From Eudoraea sp. (GTDB taxonomy: Bacteria; Bacteroidota; Bacteroidia; Flavobacteriales; Flavobacteriaceae), in assembly GCA_013041785.1 (NCBI GenBank), contig JABDRK010000034.1, positions 1-14,460 of the forward strand: a stretch of 14,460 nucleotides of DNA, given 5' to 3'. A model generated the notes under the pieces. The model worked only from the letters and a program-made list of their open reading frames with translations, had not been told where the DNA came from and did no database searches. The position numbers and the translations under genes were made by a program. Shown piece after piece: positions 7,262-13,579 of this stretch; positions within the stretch are counted from its first letter, which is position 1, and each line of letters starts with the position of its first letter.

Positions 7262-8260
7262 ATGCATGCTGATATCAAACGAATCTACCCCCTGGGTTTT
7301 CCCTGGCAGACACAGGATCCCTTTTTATTTTGCGTTTACCACCTGGACCATTATCCCAGTGGTAATGAAGACATGGGGCCGGAGGCTTCACTTGAAGGCA
7401 GAAACCTTGGAAGTGACTTTGTCATCAAAGATGGCTGGCGTATGTATCACGGTCAAAAGGTCCCCGGATTCCCCTACCACCCGCATAGGGGGTTTGAAAC
7501 AGTAACTATTGTAAATAAGGGATGTTGTGACCACTCTGATTCCCTGGGTGCTGCAGGAAGGTTTGGCGGCGGTGACGTACAATGGATGACTGCTGGTAAA
7601 GGGGTACAGCATTCCGAAATGTTTCCCCTGCTCAATCGTAATGCGCCGAATACCCTGGAACTTTTCCAGATTTGGATAAACCTGCCCCAAAAGGATAAAT
7701 TAACTGAGCCCTATTTCAAGATGCTCTGGCATGAAAAAATCCCGGTAATAGCTTTGGAAGGTGTAACGCTCAGAATTATTGCAGGTGACTGGTCGGGTAA
7801 ATTAGCCGATCCTCCCCCGCCGAATTCCTGGGCTACCGATCCCAAAAACGAAGTTGGGATTTGGGAGATACATTTAGATGCCGGGGCGAGGCTGGAACTT
7901 CCGGTTACCGGGCCCCATACCAACAGAAGCATTTATCTTTATGAGGGAGACCAACTTACCCTGAATGAACAGAAAATGAATATCAATCAGGGTGCGGATC
8001 TAAATCCTGGCGCTTCAATAGGGATTCAAAACGGGGAAAAGCCCGCTTCACTGCTTCTATTACAAGGAAAGCCAATTTCCGAGCCCGTTGCCAAATACGG
8101 GCCTTTTGTAATGAATACTCAGGAAGAAATTCAGGATGCCATGAGGGAATATAGAGAAACCGAATTTGGAGGTTGGCCCTGGCCGGTTGCGGAACATGTA
8201 CATGCACGAGAAAAAGGAAGATTTGCGCTCTACCCGGACGGTCATTTGGAAGAACGCTGA
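7262..8260 (+). CDS. Pirin family protein (bicupin)
   Basis: The 332-residue protein has the pirin N-terminal cupin signature: PHRGFETVTI (74-83), then HSDSLGAAGRFGGGDVQWM and GKGVQHSEMF. The four predicted iron ligands are H73, H75, H117 and E119, all present. A second cupin-like half follows (GPHTNRSIYLYEGD, and the family's typical GPFVMNT and EFGGWPWP near the end). Pirins bind Fe(II); some such as E. coli YhhW have quercetin dioxygenase activity, while others act as cofactors of transcription factors. Which applies here cannot be decided. No signal peptide. The ATG at 7262 is the first after the VOC stop. The stop TGA shares one base with the next ATG (TGATG), implying coupled translation. 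Confidence 0.92.
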   Translation: MHADIKRIYPLGFPWQTQDPFLFCVYHLDHYPSGNEDMGPEASLEGRNLGSDFVIKDGWRMYHGQKVPGFPYHPHRGFETVTIVNKGCCDHSDSLGAAGRFGGGDVQWMTAGKGVQHSEMFPLLNRNAPNTLELFQIWINLPQKDKLTEPYFKMLWHEKIPVIALEGVTLRIIAGDWSGKLADPPPPNSWATDPKNEVGIWEIHLDAGARLELPVTGPHTNRSIYLYEGDQLTLNEQKMNINQGADLNPGASIGIQNGEKPASLLLLQGKPISEPVAKYGPFVMNTQEEIQDAMREYRETEFGGWPWPVAEHVHAREKGRFALYPDGHLEER

Positions 8261-8676
8261 TGGAAAAGTGGTTGATTGTATTACTTCTGGTTGATGCCGG
8301 CCTGTTTGTCCTCTCGTGGATGGTACAGCTAATTGTATATCCGGGATTCCTTGCCTACCCACCTTCAGATCTCATTATCTGGCATAAGAAGTATACGCCA
8401 AGAATCACTTTGATTGTCGCGCCGCTAATGCTTGTACAATTGTTTCTCTCTATGTGGCTGGCAGTAAACAGCCCCGGGTTATTATCCATTAGTGAATTAA
8501 TATTGGTGTTGGGAACCTGGATAACTACTTTTCTGTTCTTTGTCCCGATTCACCGCTTGATTGACCAGGAACAAGCCGAGAGAAGAGACCTTAAACGGTT
8601 AGTAAGTTTAAATTGGATGAGAACCCTGGGGTGGTCCATAATCCTAATCCTGGATCTCCTCCAATACCTGAATTAA
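8260..8676 (+). CDS. Four-helix inner-membrane protein of unknown function
   Basis: The 138-residue protein starts at an ATG overlapping the pirin stop by one base; a longer frame from 8173 would lie inside the pirin gene and adds Cys-rich nonsense. I see four hydrophobic helices: about residues 4-27, 49-69, 75-97 and 119-137. Between helices 1 and 2 is a conserved-looking polar loop with YPGF and WHKKYTPR. Between helices 3 and 4 is a charged loop (HRLIDQEQAERRDLKRL), likely cytoplasmic. I do not recognise the family with confidence; small four-helix proteins of the DUF1772 kind are one possibility. Translational coupling to pirin suggests the two are made together. Confidence 0.75.
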   Translation: MEKWLIVLLLVDAGLFVLSWMVQLIVYPGFLAYPPSDLIIWHKKYTPRITLIVAPLMLVQLFLSMWLAVNSPGLLSISELILVLGTWITTFLFFVPIHRLIDQEQAERRDLKRLVSLNWMRTLGWSIILILDLLQYLN

Positions 8677-8683
8677 GATCCAT

Positions 8684-8699
8684 CAGGGATTAAACCCTG
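8684..8699. terminator. Small hairpin between converging genes, weak terminator candidate
   Basis: CAGGG at 8684-8688 and CCCTG at 8695-8699 can pair around a six-base loop. It sits between the stop of the membrane protein gene (8676) and the stop of murA (8690-8692), only 13 bases apart. A shared terminator would be expected here, but the stem is only 5 pairs and no T-run follows on either strand, so support is poor. Confidence 0.22.
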
Positions 8700-9997
8700 T
8701 CTATCCTGGCACCAATAGCGCGGAGGCGGGTATCGATATCTTCGTAACCCCGGTCTATTTGCTCTATATTGTGTATGGTAGAAGTCCCTTTTGCACTCAG
8801 GGCGGCGATAAGCAGGGAAACCCCTGCACGGATATCCGGAGACACCATGGTTGTCGCTTTCAGCGTAGATTTGAAATTGTGACCGATCACTGTTGCTCTG
8901 TGTGGATCACACAATATTATCTTGGCTCCCATGTCAATAAGCTTATCGACAAAGAAAAGTCGGCTTTCAAACATTTTCTGATGAATCAGCACCTCCCCCT
9001 GGGCTTGCGTGGCCACCACCAAAATAATACTGAGCAGGTCCGGGGTGAGTCCGGGCCAAGGAGCATCTGCCACCGTCAGGATGGAACCATCAATATAGCT
9101 ATGGATTTTATACCCATTTTTATGCTCGGGGATAAAGATATCTTCTCCCCTGCGTTCTATGGTAATCCCCAATTTGCTAAAAGCACCAGGAATCTGGCCA
9201 AGGTGGTCCCAGCTCACGTCTTTAATAGTGAGTTCGCTACGGGTCATTGCAGCCAATCCGATCCAGCTGCCAATTTCAATCATATCAGGAAGCATGGTAT
9301 GCTCGGTACCTCCGAGGGTATCTACCCCTTCAATTTCCAGTAAATTGGATCCAATACCACTAATCCTGGCACCCATGCGATTCAGCATATTGCAAAGTTG
9401 CTGCAGATAGGGTTCGCAAGCAGCATTATAGATAGTGGTTTTTCCCTCAGCAAGCACAGCAGCCATTACAATATTGGCAGTTCCTGTTACGGATGCCTCG
9501 TCGAGCAGCATATAGGTCCCTTTCAGCTTCTTGGCCTCTACCCCGTAGAAATGCTCTTCCCGGTTATACCTGAACTTGGCTCCCAGATTTATAAAACCCT
9601 CGAAATGGGTGTCCAGTCTTCTGCGCCCGATCTTATCCCCTCCTGGTTTCGGGATATATCCTTTGCCAAAACGGGCCAAAAGCGGGCCAACAAGCATAAT
9701 AGATCCTCTCAGGCCCCTGCCGTCTTTTTTGAATTGTTCTGACTGTAAATACTTCAGATTAATATCATCAGCTTTAAAGGTATAAGACCCTTTTCCCTTT
9801 TTCTGAATCTTGACGCCCAGATCTTCCAATAACTGGATAAGTTTGTTTACGTCAAGTATGTCAGGAATATTGCTGATGGTAACTTTTTCAGGGGTAAGCA
9901 ATACGGCACAAAGAATTTGTAGTGCCTCGTTCTTTGCTCCCTGCGGCCTAATTTCTCCATGAAGTTGGTGGCCGCCTTCAATCTTGAATGTACCCAT
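8690..9997 (-). CDS. murA: UDP-N-acetylglucosamine 1-carboxyvinyltransferase with Asp at the Cys115 position
   Basis: The 435-residue enzyme carries out the first committed step of peptidoglycan synthesis: transfer of enolpyruvate from PEP to UDP-GlcNAc in the cytoplasm. The EPSP-synthase-like fold is clear, with K22-N23 in QGAKNEALQ, RGSIMLVGPLLARFG at 97-111, and the active-site loop PKPGGDKIGRRRLDTH at 117-131. The residue matching E. coli Cys115 is D121 (codon at 9635-9637). Asp here is known to keep activity while removing the fosfomycin target. The length is normal. ATG 9997 lies 12 bases after the DUF4290 stop, so the two are probably cotranscribed. It converges on the membrane protein gene. 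Confidence 0.95.
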   Translation of the reverse strand: MGTFKIEGGHQLHGEIRPQGAKNEALQILCAVLLTPEKVTISNIPDILDVNKLIQLLEDLGVKIQKKGKGSYTFKADDINLKYLQSEQFKKDGRGLRGSIMLVGPLLARFGKGYIPKPGGDKIGRRRLDTHFEGFINLGAKFRYNREEHFYGVEAKKLKGTYMLLDEASVTGTANIVMAAVLAEGKTTIYNAACEPYLQQLCNMLNRMGARISGIGSNLLEIEGVDTLGGTEHTMLPDMIEIGSWIGLAAMTRSELTIKDVSWDHLGQIPGAFSKLGITIERRGEDIFIPEHKNGYKIHSYIDGSILTVADAPWPGLTPDLLSIILVVATQAQGEVLIHQKMFESRLFFVDKLIDMGAKIILCDPHRATVIGHNFKSTLKATTMVSPDIRAGVSLLIAALSAKGTSTIHNIEQIDRGYEDIDTRLRAIGARIDRV

Positions 9998-10009
9998 AAA
10001 AAACCCGGA

Positions 10010-10666
10010 TTAATATCTTTTCTTGCCTCGGCTACCTCCCCGCTGTCCTTTTTTACCGGAACTGCCTCCTCTGTTGGACTTAGAAGTTCGGTTTTTGAGG
10101 AATTGTCCACTATCTGTGAGGTTCTCACCATCGGCGGCAAGGTCAATTTTTCCTTCGCTCAATTCAAATAAATGCTGAAAGATTGCCTGATCATCCACGG
10201 TATCCTTATTCCAGTTCAGGTAACACTTCTTCATATGATTGGCGATCGCATATTCAAGGCCATCGCGCAAATCCCCTTTTTCCCAGTTAATAGCGACATC
10301 GATCATTCGCTTTATGTTGTTTCCATAAAACCGGTATTTTGGGAAATTCTGAGGATATTCCAGGGGTTCGGGCCGCTGTTGCAATACTTCCTTGCTCGTT
10401 ATGGGAAAAGGGGAGTCTACATCGAGTTTAAAATCAGCCATGATAAACAACTGATCCCAGAGCTTGTGTTGGAAGTCCGGCACGTCTCTAAGGTGGGGTT
10501 GTAAATTGCCCATGACACTGATAATGGCCTTTGCCACCCGGTTGCGTTCTTCGCGATCTGCTATAGATACTGCATAGTCCACCATTTTTTGGAAATGCCG
10601 GCCGTATTCGGGAATTATAAGTTTGGAACGTTCTGTATTGTACTCTAAATTATCTACTGCATCCAA
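10010..10666 (-). CDS. DUF4290 family protein with basic Gly-rich tail, TTG start
   Basis: The 218-residue protein matches the Bacteroidota-specific DUF4290 family, recognised by EYNTERSKLIIPEYGRH at 8-24 and NIKRMIDVAIN near 117. Its function is not known to me. The first about 190 residues look helical. Residues 191-218 are a disordered-looking tail rich in Gly, Arg, Lys and Ser with RGG and RGKKRY, suitable for binding nucleic acid. The start is odd: the frame opens at a TAA at 10679-10681 and contains no ATG before the conserved domain; the first Met is residue 28. TTG at 10666-10664 is the best start, with ATT just upstream as the alternative. It is followed by murA after 12 bases, an order I recall as common in this phylum. 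Confidence 0.85.
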   Translation of the reverse strand: MDAVDNLEYNTERSKLIIPEYGRHFQKMVDYAVSIADREERNRVAKAIISVMGNLQPHLRDVPDFQHKLWDQLFIMADFKLDVDSPFPITSKEVLQQRPEPLEYPQNFPKYRFYGNNIKRMIDVAINWEKGDLRDGLEYAIANHMKKCYLNWNKDTVDDQAIFQHLFELSEGKIDLAADGENLTDSGQFLKNRTSKSNRGGSSGKKGQRGGSRGKKRY

Positions 10667-10716
10667 AATGTTTGTGATTTAGTTTGGGAAGTTATTTATT
10701 AACGTTGACAAAGTAA

Positions 10717-10724
10717 CAAAATTA
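10717..10724 (-). promoter_or_regulatory. Candidate -7 element (TAATTTTG) for DUF4290-murA
   Basis: Read on the minus strand this is TAATTTTG, an exact TAnnTTTG match, placed in the 74-base gap between the DUF493 and DUF4290 genes. The leader would be about 45 bases. No clear TTTG lies about 19 bases upstream, so a read-through transcript from DUF493 is an alternative. Confidence 0.38.
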
Positions 10725-10740
10725 TGGGTTACCTATACTT

Positions 10741-11028
10741 TTAAAGAGAGATTACTCCCTTGATTTTACCTACTTCCTTATATTTTTCAATAACCTCATC
10801 AGGGTCCTTCAGATTAACCATGATAGAGAGGCTTGTATATTTTCCTTTTCTGGATTGTTTGGATTCGATCACAGCCCCGGTATTATCGAATATCTGGTTG
10901 ATCTTATTAATTCGTTCTGAATCTGTGGGCACTATAAATTTATACAGGTAATCCGCAGGCCAACTGGTGTTTTTTAGTAATTCATTCTTTAACCTGCCGT
11001 AAAATGCTTCCACCTTATCCGGTTCCAT
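10741..11028 (-). CDS. DUF493 (YbeD-like) family protein
   Basis: The 95-residue protein resembles the DUF493/YbeD family: a small ferredoxin-like alpha/beta fold with DYLYKFIVPTD near 27 and a second strand pair around KGKYTSLSIMVNL (62-74), ending EVGKIKGVISL. E. coli YbeD is uncharacterised, with an ACT-like fold that hints at a regulatory role. I choose the ATG at 11028 rather than the longer frame from 11127, because the extra 33 residues do not resemble the family and would cover the promoter-like site at 11042-11049. The gene is 74 bases upstream of DUF4290 on the same strand and diverges from the ATPase gene. Confidence 0.82.
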   Translation of the reverse strand: MEPDKVEAFYGRLKNELLKNTSWPADYLYKFIVPTDSERINKINQIFDNTGAVIESKQSRKGKYTSLSIMVNLKDPDEVIEKYKEVGKIKGVISL

Positions 11029-11041
11029 TACAATCTTTTTG

Positions 11042-11049
11042 CAAATATA
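11042..11049 (-). promoter_or_regulatory. Candidate -7 element (TATATTTG) for DUF493
   Basis: On the minus strand this reads TATATTTG, an exact TAnnTTTG match that ends 13 bases before the ATG at 11028. The predicted leader is only about 8 bases, the same arrangement as at 1273-1280. No well-spaced TTTG is seen upstream. Confidence 0.45.
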
Positions 11050-11088
11050 GGGGTTCAACGGCAATTTTAAGGGCAGGCTTTGAATGAT

Positions 11089-11096
11089 TACTTTTG
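11089..11096 (+). promoter_or_regulatory. Candidate -7 element (TACTTTTG) for ATPase-recQ-fmt
   Basis: TACTTTTG is an exact TAnnTTTG match 21 bases upstream of the TTG start at 11118 and 40 bases from the opposing DUF493 element. The -33 position is T-rich (around 11065-11069) without a clear TTTG. It is the only promoter-like site seen for the three downstream plus-strand genes, which overlap end to end. Confidence 0.45.
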
Positions 11097-11117
11097 TGGT
11101 AGTAAATCGAAGATATA

Positions 11118-11684
11118 TTGCCTCCAAAGAAAATTGTCATAACAGGCGGTCCCGGAACCGGAAAAACCAGCGTTGTCAACTCCTTGATGAGCAAGGGGTT
11201 TACCTGCTTTGAAGAAATTATCCGAAGCCTTACTTCAGCAGCCAAGGACAAGGAAAATCAAACCGAATACCGGTCTAATCCCCTGGTTTTTGTGCATGAC
11301 CCCCATGATTTTAACACCAGGCTGTTGCAGGGACGGATGGAGCAATACCACAGGGCCAATATACACGAAGCCCCTGTAGTTTTTTACGATCGTGGAATTC
11401 CAGACGTCCTGGCCTATATGAACTACTTCGGGCAGGCCTACACCTCATATTTTGAGCAAGCCTGCAAGGAACTGCGGTATGATGAAGTAATTTTACTGCC
11501 CCCCTGGAAAGAAATTTACCGTGCAGACGCGGAACGGTTTGAAACTTTCGAAGAAGCGGTAGCCATACACGGACACCTCGAAAAGACCTATCTGCAGTTA
11601 GGCTACGGTCCCGTCGTGGTTCCCAAGGGATCCATACAGGAACGAACTGAATATATTATTGAAGCACTAAAGCTGTACACGTGA
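11118..11684 (+). CDS. P-loop ATPase / predicted nucleotide kinase (AAA_28-like), TTG start
   Basis: The 188-residue protein has a Walker A motif close to the N-terminus, GGPGTGKTS at 10-18, a Walker-B-like strand ending in VVFYDRGIPDVLAY, and a C-terminal region with YRADAERFETF that resembles the lid of small kinases. The best family guess is the AAA_28/NadR-kinase-like group; the phosphate acceptor cannot be predicted. It is cytoplasmic. The start is TTG at 11118: an in-frame stop lies at 11103-11105, and the first Met in frame (residue 24) comes after the P-loop, so it cannot be the true start. The stop TGA overlaps the RecQ GTG (GTGA), which suggests coupled translation. Confidence 0.8.
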   Translation: MPPKKIVITGGPGTGKTSVVNSLMSKGFTCFEEIIRSLTSAAKDKENQTEYRSNPLVFVHDPHDFNTRLLQGRMEQYHRANIHEAPVVFYDRGIPDVLAYMNYFGQAYTSYFEQACKELRYDEVILLPPWKEIYRADAERFETFEEAVAIHGHLEKTYLQLGYGPVVVPKGSIQERTEYIIEALKLYT

Positions 11685-13579
11685 TTGAAAACGCCGCCCA
11701 TATCCTCAAGAAATACTGGGGTTTTGATAGTTTTCGGGGCTCACAGGCCGAAATCATTGAAACAGTGATGCAACAGCAGGATGTCCTGGCCCTGCTGCCT
11801 ACTGGTGGTGGCAAATCTGTATGTTATCAGGTACCTGCCCTATTGCATGAAGGTATCTGCATCGTGGTTTCTCCACTTGTGGCCCTGATTGAAGATCAGG
11901 TAAACGGGCTAAAACAAAAGGGGATAAAGGCAATCGGCCTAACGGGCGGCCTAGGTTTTCAGGAAGTACTGACTTTATTAGATAATTGCCTCTATGGCAA
12001 CTATCGTTTTCTATACCTGTCTCCCGAAAGGCTGCAACAGGAACTGGTTCGGGAAAGGATCGCCGGGATGCCGGTTAACCTTATTGCCATCGATGAGGCT
12101 CACTGTATCTCCCAGTGGGGAAATGATTTCAGGCCTGCTTATCTGGAATGTGCCATACTTCGTGAGCTACATCCCAATATTCCGGTAATGGCCCTGACCG
12201 CAACAGCAACTGAACGGGTAAGGGAAGATATTATCCAAAACCTGGGGCTAAAGAATGAGCAACTTTTCAAGGATTCATTTTTAAGGAAAAATATCAGTTA
12301 TCAGGTGTTTTGGGAGGAAGACAAACGCTATCGGCTTCAAATGCTTTGTAGTGAAGCCCCCGGTAGCGGGATTGTTTACGTGCGTTCGCGGCGAATGACC
12401 GAGGAGTTGTCGCAATTCTTAAATAAAAAAGGGTTTACGAGCCATTTCTTCCACGGCGGATTAAGTGCAGGGGAAAAGTCTGATAAACTTAGGCAATGGT
12501 TACAAAACAAGGTACAATTCATGATAGCCACCAATGCCTTTGGCATGGGCGTAGACAAACCCGATGTGAGCCTGGTTGTACATTATCAGATTCCGGACAA
12601 TCTGGAAAACTATTTCCAGGAAGCTGGTCGGGCAGGCAGGGACGGGAAACCGGCAAGGGCGATCTTACTGACCAATAAGGCAGATAAAGCCCAGGTTAAG
12701 AAACAGTTCCTGAATGTATTGCCGGGTACAGCCTATATCAAAACGGTATACCTTAAATTGAATAATTATTTTCAAATCCCTTTTGGCGGAGGGGAACACG
12801 AGACCTATCCCTTCCATTTTGATGATTTTTGTGAGGCCTACGGGTTCCAATACATGCTTACTTACAATGCGCTTAGGATTCTCGATCAGAATTCTGTAAT
12901 CAGCCTCTCTCAGGAATTTAGCAGGCAAACCAAAATAAAAGTTGAGGCCAATAAAACGGGACTTTTTCAGTATATGGAAAAACACCCGGACCTTGCTGAG
13001 GTTATTCAAATGCTGTTGCGGACTTATGGGGGTGTATTTGACTTTGAAACCAGGATCAATCCCATTTTGTTGGGCAAAAAAACAGGGAAATCTGAACAGG
13101 AAGTTCTGGCTGCTTTGGAAAAACTAAAAGACGATGGTCTTATTACCTTAACATCTCAGGACCGGGATTTAAAAATCACCTTCCTGATGCCCAGGGAAGA
13201 CGATCGGGCTATAAACCGCTTTGCCAAAGAGGTGGAATCCTATCATAAGATAAAGGTGGAGAACGTCTCTCATATGCTTAATTACCTAAACAAGGATACT
13301 GTCTGCAGGAGTAAACAATTATTGCAGTATTTTGGGGAAAAGCTAAAAAAGGACTGTGGTGTTTGTGATGTTTGCTTAAAAAAGGCTGATAGGGCAACAA
13401 CTTCACCAGGCTTGCCAGAACGTATCCTCGGGCAGCTTCAAAGGGCTGCAAGCAGTTCCCGAAGGTTAATTCGCCTGTTGCCTGATGAAGAGCATCTCAT
13501 TTTGCAAACCTTGAGGGAGTTGCTGGAAGAGGGGAAGATCGGGATCAATCACAAAAACGAATACATATTAAACAAATGA
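11681..13579 (+). CDS. recQ: RecQ-family ATP-dependent DNA helicase with inserted domain before the zinc site
   Basis: The 632-residue protein is a 3'-5' superfamily 2 helicase of DNA repair. Helicase motifs in order are Q22 region (FRGSQ), Walker A TGGGKS (41-46), DEAH (138-141), the RecQ aromatic-rich loop CISQWGNDFR (142-151), TATAT, and the arginine-finger motif QEAGRAGRDG (313-322). The zinc ligands are C542, C559, C562 and C565, with the x16-x2-x2 spacing of E. coli RecQ. In E. coli that cluster starts at residue 380; here about 160 extra residues (roughly 350-510) separate it from the motor core, with two winged-helix-like stretches (near 383-410 and 461-492). Only about 65 residues follow the cluster, so a full winged helix plus HRDC domain does not fit. 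Start is GTG at 11681 inside the previous stop; its own stop overlaps the fmt ATG. Confidence 0.92.
   Translation: MIENAAHILKKYWGFDSFRGSQAEIIETVMQQQDVLALLPTGGGKSVCYQVPALLHEGICIVVSPLVALIEDQVNGLKQKGIKAIGLTGGLGFQEVLTLLDNCLYGNYRFLYLSPERLQQELVRERIAGMPVNLIAIDEAHCISQWGNDFRPAYLECAILRELHPNIPVMALTATATERVREDIIQNLGLKNEQLFKDSFLRKNISYQVFWEEDKRYRLQMLCSEAPGSGIVYVRSRRMTEELSQFLNKKGFTSHFFHGGLSAGEKSDKLRQWLQNKVQFMIATNAFGMGVDKPDVSLVVHYQIPDNLENYFQEAGRAGRDGKPARAILLTNKADKAQVKKQFLNVLPGTAYIKTVYLKLNNYFQIPFGGGEHETYPFHFDDFCEAYGFQYMLTYNALRILDQNSVISLSQEFSRQTKIKVEANKTGLFQYMEKHPDLAEVIQMLLRTYGGVFDFETRINPILLGKKTGKSEQEVLAALEKLKDDGLITLTSQDRDLKITFLMPREDDRAINRFAKEVESYHKIKVENVSHMLNYLNKDTVCRSKQLLQYFGEKLKKDCGVCDVCLKKADRATTSPGLPERILGQLQRAASSSRRLIRLLPDEEHLILQTLRELLEEGKIGINHKNEYILNK

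Noticed and set aside
8173..8259. Cys-rich extension of the four-helix membrane protein
   Set aside because: It is the pirin gene read in another frame. The ATG overlapping the pirin stop is the natural start.
8759..9343. Long open frame (194 codons) on the plus strand
   Set aside because: It lies wholly antisense to murA, whose catalytic motifs are certain. Its translation has no recognisable domain and an irregular, His- and Asn-rich composition.
11029..11127. 33-residue N-terminal extension of the DUF493 protein
   Set aside because: It does not resemble the family and would cross the divergent promoter region and the start of the ATPase gene.
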